A stretch of 64,000 bases of DNA from Adiantum capillus-veneris (GCA_014529385.2 CM043964.1:1836997-1900996), one strand, 5' to 3'. Counted from the stretch's first letter, positions 44,783 to 56,570 are shown. Numbers and translations: made by a program. Notes: generated by a model from the sequence alone, not told the origin.

Positions 44783-47700
44783 CAGTGGAAGAGGATGGTT
44801 AACCCAATGGAGAAAGAGCCAGAGAGAGGTTCAGTAAAGGTGTTGGCAATGGATGAGCTACCAGACATTTGTCCAATAGTAGATGTGTGGCATAAAAGGA
44901 AATATTTGGGACAAGGTTGTGTGGATGGCGGAGCGCAAATATGCGTCATAACACACTCAAGCGTTGAGAAGATGGGTCTCACAGTGGCTGGGGTGTCAGG
45001 TTTCCGGATCAGATTGGCAAACCATCAGAAAGTAAAATGTTTGGGTGTTGTAAGGAGCTTAGAAGTGGAGGCATATGATGCAAAGGCAGTGGTTGATTTT
45101 CATGTGATGCCAGCAGGGTTGGGAGATTATCCTATTATACTGGGCAGACCATGGTTAGGTGTTGTGGGAGTTGTTCAAGATTGGCGACATGGTACGATTA
45201 GCCTCTATGGAAAGACAGGTACCAAGAAGCTTTATAATATGGACACAAGGAAACGATTAGAGGAGCTTTATGAAGATAAGGATGAGTCTAGTGATGAAGA
45301 CTCTTCCATGGTGACAGATGAGGACAGTGATAGCACTACCAGCAGTGATGAGGATGCTGATGTTGCATTTCTTTTGATGGACAAAGAAATCCAGGAGATT
45401 GGTTTAGTTGCATTTGCGAATGAGGTTGAAGATGAAAGTGAAGGGCCTTATGAAGTGATTGAAGGGCTGATGCAAACCAAGGTTGAGTTGTCAAAGAAGC
45501 AGGAATTGATGACACAAATGATCAGTGGAGACCTCTCAGCTATGGAGAAGGATATATATTTGCACATGCTGGCTAGTTTTCCTGATTTGTTCATTACATC
45601 ATATGAAGAGATCAGAGGATTCAAGGGCAAAGAGATGCATATAGAGCTGAAAGAAGGTGCTAAGCCAATGCGGCAAAGGCTAAGAAGGATGGGTCAAGAG
45701 CAAATGGAAGCCTTGCGGGCAGAGGTGGACAAGTTATTGAAGGCGGGGTTCATAGTTCCAGTGGAGACCACAGAATGGGTGAGTCCAGTTGTAGTCAGTC
45801 CAAAGAAGGATGGGAAGTGGAGAATTTGTGTGGATTTTAAACCCTTAAATGCAGCCACTAAGAAGAACTCATATCCTCTTCCATTCATCGATCAGATCTT
45901 GGATTCAGTGGCAGGTTATCAAAGGTACAGTGTGTGTGATGGTTTTTCAGGCTATTTTCAATTGAAGATTTCTCTTAAAGACCGCACAAAGACCACTTTT
46001 ATTACGCCATGGGGCTGCTATTGCTACACAGTATTGCCGTTTGGGTTGTCAAATGGACCTTCCTTCTATCAAGAGAGAGCAAATTGGGTGTTGGAACCAT
46101 TCATTGGTAGTTGTGTTAAAGCTTTTATGGATGACTTCTGTGTCTATAGCAGTAGGGCTGATCACCATGAGAAGCTGCAAATGGTATTGGCTCGATATGA
46201 TGAATGTGGAGGACAACTAAATCCAAAGAAATGTCATCTAGCACAGCCAAGGGTGAAGTTATTGGGCCATATGGTGTCATAAAATGGCATTGAGGCTGAT
46301 CCAGATAAGGTGAAGTCTATTATTCTTCTTCCATCACCTATGAGTACGAAGCAATTAGCAACCTTTATACACAAAGTGAAGTACATGGCACGGTTTATTC
46401 CATTGTCTTCGTAGCTTCTTTATCCATTACAGCAAGTGGCAAAGCATGATCCATTGCAATGGGATGACAAGTGTGAAGAAGTGTTTCAAGAGGTGTTAGG
46501 GGGGTTGTCAGCCATGCAGGCTCCTGATTGGGAGAAAGTTTTTTATGTAAATCCATCAGTAGGGGATGATGCCATTGGAGCTATGCTATTGCAAAAGGGG
46601 AAGGGCAGCCATTATATGAGGCCAGTGTATTGTGCAAGCCGAGTGAAGTTGGTAGCGGAGAGAAAGTTATCGGAAGTAGAGCTAGTGATGGCCAGTGTAA
46701 TATTTGCTTGTCGACGATTTCGTCATTACTTGCTACCACGGCCTTTTGTTTTCTTGACGAGTTATGCCTTTTTTCCACAGTTAATTAATGGTACTAACAT
46801 GTCAAATGTGGTGAAGAAATGGGTAATTGAGCTGCAAGAGTTTGAGTTCTCTTTTCTAGTGGAAGATAGTACAAGGGCTACCCTAGCTGATTTGTTGACC
46901 TACAAGGAGAATCCCCTTATTGTTAAGGAAGAGGTGGTGAGAAAGGTAGTTGAAGAAGTGCCACAGCTCAACAATGCACATGTGTTGTTCTTTGATGGTT
47001 CATACAGAAAGAGCCACGATGCAGCTTCAGGGGGTATAGCACTTTATGATCCAGAGGGGAAGCTAGTATGCAAGAGAGGGTTCAAATTGGATGCGCATAG
47101 TAACAATGAGGCTGAATATGCTACATTGGAAGCCGGATTACACATTTGTTTGAAGCATGGGGTTCGAAGGTTGAGCATAAAAGGTGATGCCTTGTTAGTG
47201 GTAAAGCAAGTGCTGGGTGTGTGGAAGAGCAAGAACACCTCATTGAAGGAAATGTGCTTCAGAATTAAAGGCCTGTTAAAAAAGTTTGAAGCATGGAGCA
47301 TCAGACACATTGAACATGCTCGAAATGGAGAGGCACATGAAGCAGATCAAGGCATGATTGGGGATCTATTCGTATTGAGGACCAATTTACCTCTTTATCA
47401 TGGCCGGGAAAGTTTGGCTCAAGAAGAGGAGTTTTTGCTAACAGGAATCATTCCAAAGGAGATTCAGAAGTCTAAGAAGTATGGCTTTGTGCGTAGAGCA
47501 TACAGGTACAAATTGATTGGTGATGTCTTATACATGAAAGGGGCTGATCTCGTGTTGAGACGTGTACCTTGGAGGGAGGAGCTTTACAGAGTGTTGGAAG
47601 AGAATCATGAAGGTGCATGTGGCGGCCATTTTTCTCTAAAGATCACCTTGCATAAGATCTTGCAAGAGGGCTATGTATGGCCCAGTTTGTAGAAGGATGT

Positions 47701-48775
47701 TCACCATTGGTGTAGGTCTTACAATAGGTGTCAAGCATTTGGGAAGAGAGTGTTGAAGCCAGATCTACGAAAAACCATTATGGCGTTTGATGTGTTTGAA
47801 AAGTGGGGGATTGATGAGACAGGCCCGTTACCGATCACAAGGAGGGGCAAAAGCTATATTTTGACGGTAGTGGACTATCTCTCTAGATGGGCAGAGGCTA
47901 TAGTAGTAAAACAGATCACTGCAAAGGATGTGGCAAAATTTGTGTATGATGAAATATGTTGCAAGTTTGGGGTGCCATTGGAGCTACTTTCAGATAAGGG
48001 GGCACGATTTAGAGCTAAACTGCTAGATTTTTTATGCGCGAAGATGAAGATTAGGCACTAGCATACCACTCCTTATTATCCGCAGTGTAATGGCTTGAAT
48101 GAAAGATTCAATGGTGAGTTGGTACAAATTCTTTCAAAAGTGACAGAGCACCAAGGAAAGAATTGGGATTTGGAATTGCCTAGTGCACTATGGGCTTACC
48201 GTACGTCGGTGAAGATAGGTACAGGGTTTACTCCATTTCATTTGGTGTATGGAAAGGAAGCACTATTGCCTGTGGAAGTAGAGTTGCCTGCAGTCAAGAT
48301 GTTAGAGAAGTTGCTTGGGCCGCCTAGTGATGCATTCGAAGAGAGGCTCTTACAGCTACAAGAGGTTCAACTGGATAGGATGAGTGCATTGGAACATTAT
48401 GGGCAGATGCAAGATAGGGCTTTGTCAAAGATAAATGAAAAGATCAAAAGTAAGGGTATCAAGAAGCATGACTTGGTTTTGCGCTACAACAGTAAGCTGG
48501 ACAACACCTTCCAAAAGAAGTTTCAAATTAAGTGGGAAGGCCCTTTCAAGGTAGTGGAGTGTTTCTCGAATGGTACATATCAGTTGGCTAGCCTGGATGG
48601 GTTTCGACATAATTCGAGGATAAATGGATTGCATCTTAAATTGTATCATGCCAAGTTGATGATGGTCAAGAAAGATGAGCTCTCTGTGGAGCAAGTGATG
48701 TCTGTGAGGGATGAGGAGACCTGTGATGAGGCGAGCTTCATATCTCTTTTTGCTACTGTTGATCATGAATGATCT
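44783..48775 (+). pseudogene. Gypsy pol: protease, RT, RNase H, second RNase H, integrase
   Basis: A single frame in phase with gag, to a TGA near 48770. Protease CVDGGAQICVI (DGG where DTG/DSG is usual) and ILGRPWL. RT has RICVDFKPLNAATKKNSYPL, VLPFGLSNGPSFYQ and FMDDFCVYS. The first RNase H has VYCASRVKL and SEVELVMASV. The second has LFFDGSYRKS, NNEAEYATLEAGL and KGDALLVV. The integrase has an H2C2 finger, FEKWGIDETGP, LLSDKGARF and the glutamate of GLNERFNGEL. Internal stops: TAA 46280-46282, TAG 46412-46414, TAG 47690-47692, TAG 48059-48061. There are no frameshifts. All four stops sit where glutamine is plausible. Under the standard code it is inactive. Confidence 0.85.
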
Positions 48776-48783
48776 AGCAGGCT

Positions 48784-48794
48784 AGGGGATGGGC
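48784..48794 (+). promoter_or_regulatory. Gypsy polypurine tract
   Basis: AGGGGATGGG run a few bases before LTR3. Confidence 0.6.
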
Positions 48795-48800
48795 AAATTA

Positions 48801-49928
48801 TGTCAAGAGTTTTTTGGAGCAAGGGATTGCGCATATGTACATACACATGCATGGTGCATTGAATAAAGGATTGCCAAATTTCCGTAGCTAGGTGGTTACG
48901 TGGGGCCCACGTGTGTACAGGTAGGACAGGGTGTACATAGTACATTGATTTTCACTATTACCAGTACCAGTGTGTTTTTTCTACAATAAGGAGGAGTTGG
49001 TAGCGCGTAAAACTTCTTGAGGAAGCTATCCGTGGGCCGACGACATGAGGTAAGCAGGTGCGTCAGGACGTCGAATGGGGTCAGTACTTGCACGCGGAGA
49101 AGTACGGACACGATGTGGGTGTTTTCTTGTGATACTTATGCAGAAAGGTCATCATGAGGACCACTTTTTGGGGCTACTTCACGTGGTTGTGGGATGCATT
49201 ATTGGGAAAAGCTGAGTGCCAGGTGTGCAGATGATGCAAAAAGGTGACAACTATGCACTACGAGGTCAGTTTTTTGGCCTGTTCCAGGTCCATTTGAGGT
49301 CATCTAAAATGCCAAGGGTGCCCAACTAATAAAGCTAAGTGTGGGAACTGAAAAAAATGAGAGAAGACCAAAAAAAACGTGGATAAGAGAGGAGGAATAG
49401 CCGCAGGTGTGTTTTTGTTCATTTTGGAGCCTGTTTTGGCCATAAACTGCTCATCTGAGGTCGGATTTGAGCACTTTGACATTGTAGACTGGGGTTTTGG
49501 GCCGTTCCGGACGCGATGGTGTTGTCCATTTTGCCAAATTCCTCACTCTTTTTCTGCTGTTTTGGCTGTGTAAGTTTCTCCTATGAGCGAAGCTTCTGCT
49601 CCAGTTTGTGATTGTATCTGGCTTATTTTACCCATATTGTGTGAGCTATTTGCCCCATTGGTGTTGGCCCAAGCTCATTTGTATCTAAATATCATAAATT
49701 CTCATCTTTTGAGCTGAGTTTTTTGGGTGTGTGTGTGTGTGTGTGTATGTCTCTGTGTGGAGTGGGTAAACGGATAGTCTCTCTTCTCTCACTCCATCGG
49801 TGTGTTCCCTATCTCGGCCAGGTGGATTGTGTAAGCCGAGTGGTGCCCTATAGTGTGTGTGTGTGTATCTTCCCAAGAGTGTGTTTCGGGTTGTTATAGA
49901 GGCGTTTTGTGTGTTTCCTCCCGCTCAC
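48801..49928 (+). repeat. Gypsy LTR3, truncated
   Basis: Starts TGTCAAGAG and follows LTR1 closely to TCCCGCTCACA, then changes abruptly to LINE-B sequence. About 240 bp of LTR are missing. Confidence 0.8.
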
Positions 49929-49984
49929 AACGTCCCAGTAAAATAGTGTACTGAAAGAACCGGGCTCGTGGGTGGTCTGTAGAA

Positions 49985-52900
49985 GAGAAGGTATCCCTCC
50001 ATAGCCACTCACCAGGATCCCACTCTACTCATGCAAGTTGACAACACTCCCAAGCCCACAACCTCCAGTGTCCAGTCTCAAGAGCTGCTGGGTCAGGGTC
50101 TATGATAACGGTCCTCCCACAGATGCCCACTACTCGGATCCTCTAAAAACTGCACTCTGCTACCTGCGGAGCCTCTACTGCAACTCACTGAAGGTGTCCC
50201 CTACCCTGAAGGTCGAAGGGACCGTCTCTGAGTAGGCCCTGACTGAGATGAGAACCTCCAGTCGTGTGAAGGGTCCCATCCACCCGGGTGCTATTGGCTC
50301 GATGGGTGTGAGCCACTCAGCTAGAACAGACACTAAGATGTCCTGGCACCTGCTCTGCACCCCCCTCATGCCCTGTAATTGAAGGCCCTGGACCTCCTCT
50401 GACAAACCTGTGAACTCTAGCCAATCACCTAATGAGCTCGTTGGACCTACTGCGATGGGACCCTAGGAAACATGAGGCCGACTACCAACCAAGTGGCCTC
50501 TCTGAGTGCTAACCATGGGGTTCCAGACGAGGGGCTGTCGTAGGCACTCCTCCGTACACGTAGGCTATCTTTGCTCCAGGACACGCCGCAAGTGCTCCCA
50601 AGATTGAAGCAAACTCATAGTGAAGCGGTCCTCCAGTCTCCTGCTCAGACCAAATCTGCGCATCTCTAAAAAGATCCATTTGGTCGAAGGCTGCCAAAGG
50701 CCTCCTGCCTGAGGCACCCTAGCACGTAGCCGCTATAGCAAGAACTCCTTCTAGGGCTCCTCACCTGGAAGAAGTCCTCTGACGATGAACTTCCCAAGAA
50801 GGGCTCTGCTCTGCTGTGCTGGATCAATGATCCCAAGCCCTCCCTGTGAACAAGGAAGAGTGATGACCTGCCAAGCCACCTGGGCTCGGGCTATCTGAGT
50901 GTCACGTCCTGACCAAAGGAAGTTCCTGATTAGCCTCTCTACCTGGCTGATACAAGAACTCAAGAAGGTCCAACAGGAAGTGATGTACCACATAGTCGCC
51001 AACAACACCTGGTTGGAAACTACTACTCTGCCATCCAAAGAAAGTCGTGATGAGCTCAAGTGTAACAACTTTCTCCTGATAGATAGGAGAAGGGGAGCAA
51101 TCTGCTGCTCGGGAGACAAATCCAGACCAACTTGACAGCCCAAGTACCGAACTGCAGTCCCTGGGGGGATCCGTCTGAAACCCTCTCTTGGCATCCAATC
51201 TGGCACAGGAGCACGACCAACCAAGAAAGCCACTGTCTTTGTCTAGTTGATCAGTGTGCCAATGCACAACAGAAGGTCTCCAGAGCCTGATCACACCTGT
51301 GGAGGTTGGCCTCCTAGACATCTAAGTACAAGGCTGAGTCGTCGGCAAACTCATCATCCAATAGCTCATCTCCCCGAATAGGGAGTGCTAAGCCCCGTAG
51401 ACCAATCTGTTGCGACACCAAAAACCTGATGATCGCCTCCACATAGGAGAGAAAGAGGAAAAGGGCAAGAGGACAGCCCTGTCTGATGGAGCGTGTAAGC
51501 ATGAAGCGATCACCTCTCCCTCCTGCCAAGAGTACCTAACTATGAGCATGTCTGTATAAAGTTGACACCCCTATGATCCAAGCATTTGAGAAGCCCATCC
51601 TGCATAGAGTGCCCTCTAGAAAGTCCCAGTCAACTCTAACGTATGCCTTCTCAAAATCGAGAAGAAGGATCATGAGGTCCTCACCTCGGAGCCGTGACAG
51701 GGCAGAGGCCTCCCAAAAGGTAAAGATGTTGTCAAGGACACTGCGTTCCTTGACAAAACCTGTCTGAGTCCCATGTATTAGACTCTCCAGAAGTGGCTGA
51801 ATCCTCAAACTCAGAGCCTTGGCAAGAATTTTGTAGGCTGAGTTGAGGATGGTGATGGGGCGCCACTGTCGAATCTCATCCAAGGAGCCACCCTCCTTGG
51901 GAATGAGGTAGATTAGTCCCTCACTCATGCTGTCAGGCATCACTCCTGTGTGCAAAATGTACTGAAAAGCACTGCAGAGATCTGGGCCAAGCAGGTCCCA
52001 GTACTCCAAGAAAAAACTGGGAGTCATTCCATCTTCACCTGGACAACTACCACGGGGTAGAGCCCTAAGAGCTGTGTGCAGCTCCTCAAGCTGAAGTGGC
52101 AGCTCAAGCCTTTGACGCATCTCCTCAGTCACAAGATAAGGCATCTATGCCCAAACCTACTCCCTGCATGCATACTGACACGTTGACTGGGACTCTGCAG
52201 ATAGTAACTCACGGTAAAAGTCAGTAGCAACTGCACGCATATCCTTGGGCTCAGAAGCAACTGACCCATCCGGCCTCCTCAACTGACTGACCTTGGCATG
52301 CGAGTGCCAAGGTCCCACTGCCTCAAAGAAAGCACCAGTCACTCTGTCGCCCACCTGCGTCCACTGAGATGCCTGTTGGTGGAAAGAAAACTCATGTCGG
52401 CTAGCAAGCTCTTGTCAAGCTTGCTATAACTGCTCCTCCAACCAGGGGCTGTCTGGATGCTTTTCTTGCATCCTCTGTAACAAAGCAATGCCCCGTCTGA
52501 GACGCTGCTCCTCCTCTCTCGCAGCAGCCCTGCGAGCCAAAGACTCTTGAAGAAAAAAACGACTAATCTGTGCTAGGCCCGCGGCCACTCTGACAGCAAG
52601 AGACTCCTGCCTATCCAAGCCCTCTGTCTAGAGAGCCTCTACCCTCTCTCTGAGTGTTGAGTCCAACAAGACTCTCTCTGGGATGCGAAGCATCATGCTC
52701 CCACTCCTCTGCCTGTCTGCTACTGTGAGGATCATTGGTGCATGGTCCAAGAAGGAGGTCCTTGCCTAGATGCCCATTGTCCCTCCCAAGTCATTGAAGT
52801 GGTCACTAGTGTAGAAGCGATCTATCCGCGATAGATTCACTCCTCCCACTCTACGGTTCGATCGAGAGAAGGCAAGGCTGTCTGGGGGCCTCACAAAACC

Positions 52901-53482
52901 AGAGTGCTGCCATGCATCCGAGACCCTCAAAGTGATACAAAGCCTCTCCCAAGCTGCCAACTCAACTCCATGCACAGTAGCATGGCTACCACCAATCCAG
53001 TTAGAAGGGTCCTCCAGCATGTTGAAGTCCCCCCCTATGCACCAATGCTCTGTCTGCGGCGGCGGCAGAGACTCAACTATCTGTGACCAAAATGTTGCAT
53101 GAGAACTCGCCACATTGGGCGCATAAATGTTCAGGAAACCCACTAGGCCACCCTGAACCTACATAGTAATCCACTGAGCCCCGCCTGGCACAATGATCCC
53201 TCTACCCACAATGGCCTGCTGCAAAGAGTCCGTAATAGTCATACATACCCCACCCTGGATGCCTCCAGGTCCAAAAGCAGCTGACCAAAAAGTATCATAT
53301 TGTCTACGCAAGAGCTGACCACAACGTCTGATGCGGAACTCACACAGATGGTGCTCCTGAAGCATAAAGAGATCAATCTCTCCTCCCACAAGACAACGCT
53401 CAAGCTCCTGACGCAGTCGGCCCCACTGGCACTGAAACTGGGGCCCACCTAGTCCCTGCACGTTCCATGAGACGATCCTCAT
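49985..53482 (-). pseudogene. LINE-B ORF2: APE endonuclease and reverse transcriptase
   Basis: Begins MRIVSWNVQGLGGPQFQCQW (WNVQG), with the catalytic glutamate in LFMLQEHHL, CIGGDFNMLEDPSNW and LSRIDRFYTS. The RT has GEDGMTPSFFLEYW, IRQWRPITILNSAYKILAKA, LLLDFEKAYVRVDW, SIRQGCPLALFLF and FADDSALYLD, then LIRNFLWSGRD and a C-terminal region. Frame is kept from 53482 to about 51300, and from there to about 49985 after one shift. In between are about 17 TAG and one TGA but no TAA seen. The ATG overlaps the TGA that closes the ORF1 frame. Confidence 0.8.
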
Positions 53483-55440
53483 GGAGAACGAGAGAGAATA
53501 GATGCTGTCACAGCAGCTAGACGGGCTATCTTCGAGGCTGGCTTGGATGGGGAGTAATCCGCATCCGAGCGTCCTCTAGATAGGCATGACTGCAACGAGT
53601 GCCTGGCCCAAGCCCAATCAGAACGAGCCGTACGTAAAGCAGCCTCCTCCGTCTAGGAGTCCTCATGAATGTATACATAGCATGGCAAGCACTGTGTATC
53701 GGCAAAGAAGTAAACCACAATGTGTCTACACCCTGCAAAGAAGTAAACCACAATGTGTCTACACCCTGCTAAGTCTGGAGGTGTCACCGCAAACTTGGCC
53801 AATGGCCACAAAGTCTGGAGAAAATCTGTAACTCCTAGTTCTCCCATTTGGTGAGAGAACTCTAGTACCTGTGTGTGCAAACATCCCAGCACTGAGTCGA
53901 GAGTCCACTCTGCCTGGTCTCTGCCGCCGCAGAGTGGGAAAGAGACGCCAACCGCTGAGTCCAAGGTCTCTGTCCCCCTAGCGGCAAGGAACAAAATATG
54001 GATCTTGAAGCAGGCTGCCTCATGGTCTGCTGAGGGGTCACCGAGAAAATGAGTAAAGGCATAGTCAAAGAAGTCTCATTGGCGCCGGATGTCAATGCTC
54101 GTCACACCACGAGGGATAGCTGCAAGGGAAGATGTCTGTACCTGCAGAGGGGGCCGCAGGAAAGGCTGTCCCTCTCTTGCTAAGCGACTTGTGGCAAAGG
54201 CGTTGCCAAGAGATCTCCTAGCCGCAGGAGAAGGCCTTGACCCCTGGGTCGAGTGTGGAACTGTAGTAGGAGGGGGGGGAGAGGGAGATGGGGGGAGCGG
54301 AGGAGAAGAGGGGTGGGAAGGAGCGACAGAGGTAGAAGGGTGGGGGGAAGAGGCGGCGAGAGCAGAAGACGGGGGGGAGGATGAGGAAGATGGAGGGAAC
54401 TGTGGGGGGGGAGGGGCTATCGAGGGTGAAGCTGGGGAAGGGGCTGGGGCAGGGACCTCTTCCTACTCAAGAGGACCAAAACGGTTCCCTGTGGGAACCC
54501 ACTACTGCTGAGTAGGTGCCTGAGGACCACTTTGAGTGCTAGTGTGAAGCTGTGGCCCCTATCGATGTCTACCACAGACCTGCTGCCATCCCTCCTCCAC
54601 TGGAGCCCCAGGATTAGAGGGTGGCTCTACCTATGTGCACTATGTATCTAGTTGTGTCTACTGGCCAGCCCTTGAAGGCTGGGGCTGAGGCTATGGTGTA
54701 GGTCGAGGCCTCCTCCGTGGACAGGCCTTCGCTAGATGGCCCATCTGTCGAAAAATAAAGCACTGGTTCGAGAGGCCCAAACACTCCACACTCTGTCTGA
54801 ACCAACCCCCACACACCCGTGGCAGAAGGATAACCTTCGGGAGTGTGTGAGTGTCTCTTGAGGGAATGCCAGCCGCCTTGGCAGCTACTGAGGCTTCCGT
54901 GCGAGGTGTCTCCTGGACAGTCCCAATAGCTGAGCCTATCCTGGATAGAAGTGGTAAGTACTCCCTCCACAAACCCGGAAAGCAGACAAAGATGGGGATG
55001 TCTGCCTCCTCTACTAGAACATTCAAAGCAGGGTCGAAACCATGTCTCCACTGTCGAAAGTGGGCACGTGCTGCTCGGATGGTCAATGGACTCATGGCGA
55101 TGACCTTGGACGCCATCTCGGAGGTCTCAAACTCGATCTAGTAGTAACCGCGTCCGAGTATCTATACGTCCAAGATCCCGCCCACCTCTATGAGAAGGTG
55201 GCCCTGGAGAAGGTCACACAACTCTCCTCTGCTAGGTGGGGTGCTGAGGATCTTACAGATGACAGAAGTCGCCTGCAAGCGCTCTACCTCTGCGGCTAGG
55301 ATCGCTTGCTCTGTCGAAGAAAGAGCAAGTCGAATGGTGGGCTCAGCGGGGTCAGGAAAGGGGGCTTCGGGTGAGTCCCTCTAAGGTAGAGCGGGAGCCT
55401 CCATCTGTGTCTACTGCTGAAGCGAAGAAGCGGACGGTGA
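53479..55440 (-). pseudogene. LINE-B ORF1 (gag-like with zinc knuckle)
   Basis: One frame of about 600 codons without any frameshift. A helical N terminus (ILAAEVERLQATSVICKIL) leads into a DUF4283-like region (IEFETSEMASKVIAMSPL, WREYLPLLSRIGSAIG). A knuckle-like CFIFRQMGHLAKAC follows, in which phenylalanine replaces the second cysteine, then a long Pro/Ser-rich stretch and a hydrophobic C-terminal part. In-frame TAGs include those at 55162, 55138, 54463 and 53653, about ten in all, plus a TGA at 54076-54078. The frame ends at TGA 53479-53481, overlapping the ORF2 ATG by ATGA. Role by family: RNA binding. Confidence 0.65.
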
Positions 55441-55765
55441 AGAAAATTTGCAACAGAGTACGCCGAGCACTGTCCGAAGAAGAAGTGCCACAGAGCGAGG
55501 CAAGAAAACCTTTGGGAATGACGAGGACGAGAGAGGGGGGAGAAGCGTCCAGGGAAGGGGGGTAGCAGACGGGTTGGGGGGCAGTGCGGGGCGAGGGCGG
55601 CGGGCAGCAATGCGTAAGGGGGGCGGGCTGGGCTGGGCAGCGCGAAGGTGGAAGGCAGCGTGAGGGTGACGGAGGTAGCGTGGGGGGGCGAGAGGCAGTG
55701 CAAGGGTGATAGGGGGGGGGGAGGGGCAGCGATGGCACAACAAGAGGGGGGAGCGTGCAACAGTC
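55441..55765. other. GC-rich purine-skewed stretch, no gene
   Basis: G-rich plus strand with many GGGGGG runs. Open frames on both strands are composition artefacts. It may be the LINE-B 5' UTR. Confidence 0.4.
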
Positions 55766-55811
55766 ACACTGGACGATCTTACAACAGAGGTGGATGAGTA
55801 CTACACTAGCA
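55766..55811 (+). repeat. 46-bp copy of an exon segment also at 63327-63372
   Basis: CACTGGACGATCTTACA, then CAGAGGTGGATGAGTACTAC and ACTAGC, identical but for one or two bases to the start of the exon at 63327. Both can be read as LDDLT(S/T)EVDEYYTS. After it the (CT)n tract begins. Confidence 0.8.

Positions 55812-55813
<2 letters not shown>

Positions 55814-55851
<38 letters not shown>
55814..55851. repeat. (CT)n tract 1
   Basis: About 19 CT units, followed by TTTGTGCCAC. Confidence 0.95.
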
Positions 55852-55854
<3 letters not shown>

Positions 55855-56294
55855 TGCCACATTCCATGGGTATCCATTGCAATTCCAAAAGAATATTTTC
55901 AATTGTAACTCGGCCTCATAGGTCGTGCATCCCTATTTTCTTAAGAGACTAGCCTCCTCCTTGGGCACATTTTCTTCGTGAGGGATCTCCTTGTTTTTCT
56001 TATTCTTTTCCTCGTATGCCTTGTGACGCATATTTTTTTTCTTAATAGTGCAATCTTCACTTACAAAACATTTTGTATCCCTCAAAATCGATCCAACTAT
56101 TATCAAGGATAATCTTTCGTTTGGTCTCATCCGGCATGGTGCATACAATTGGTCGTTCTCTCGAGCGAGGAGCTCCTTGCTTACCCACTCTATGTGGTCC
56201 ATAGACCATAACTCCAAACATGCCAAAGTGGGTTTTGAAGAAATCTTTGATAACAATTTCAAGAGAAGGAGACCGAGGACGATGATATAATCTA

Positions 56295-56298
<4 letters not shown>
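55852..56298 (-). mobile_element. 5'-inverted, truncated copy of the TC-LINE
   Basis: On the minus strand 56270-55860 reproduces 57180-57600 of the TC-LINE: the RRM end of ORF1, its TAG and the start of ORF2. On the plus strand it is then joined to the normal 3' end motif GAGGACGATGATATAATCTA before (TC)n. Inverted 5' part plus correct 3' end is the classic outcome of twin priming during LINE insertion. Left boundary: GTGCCAC after (CT)n. Confidence 0.8.

Positions 56299-56342
<44 letters not shown>
56299..56342. repeat. (TC)n tract 2
   Basis: About 22 TC units between the inverted copy and the full-length copy. Confidence 0.95.
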
Positions 56343-56345
<3 letters not shown>

Positions 56346-56570
56346 GCAACCGTTTTTTGACCTAGTAGACAGCAGTCCACTCTTTTGATTATAACTTCTT
56401 CATCCGAACTCCGATTTGGGTGATCTATAGCCTCAATCGAAGAGCACGAAGTCCTCTACGCATTGATGTAAAGACAGAAATTTTCAGAGTTATGGAAGGC
56501 ATTTCTGTAGCAGCATTTCCGAAGTGAACAGGTTCAACAAAATTGATTCTCATCTCCTATTTTACATACA

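Larger units (their letters stand above)
38541..49928 (+). mobile_element. Composite Ty3/gypsy element: LTR1, gag fragment, LTR2, full interior, LTR3
   Basis: Three LTR copies start with TGTCA at 38541, 41240 and 48801. The first interior has lost about 1 kb (leader and gag start) and breaks off in the protease region. The second has gag, protease, RT, RNase H, a second RNase H and integrase. LTR3 is cut at about 49928, where LINE-B begins. The second RNase H is characteristic of the Tat-type plant gypsy lineage. Coding strand +. Confidence 0.8.
49929..55440 (-). mobile_element. LINE-B: L1-like non-LTR retrotransposon, 3' end missing
   Basis: On the minus strand it has ORF1 with a zinc knuckle, overlapping ORF2 with APE endonuclease and RT. 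It then joins truncated LTR3 without a poly(A) tail or recognisable duplication. The 5' limit near 55440 is only where coding similarity fades into GC-rich sequence. It is distinctly more GC-rich than LINE-A and unusually rich in in-frame TAG. Confidence 0.75.

Noticed and set aside
44795-44982. Overlapping minus-strand frame of 94 codons inside gypsy pol
   Set aside because: No independent coding signal; shadow of pol.
54089-54511. 140-codon Gly/Glu-rich frame on the plus strand
   Set aside because: Shadow of the Pro/Ser-rich minus-strand ORF1 of LINE-B.
55296-55888. Long Pro/Arg/Ser-rich frames on the minus strand
   Set aside because: Composition artefact of a GC-rich purine-skewed stretch.
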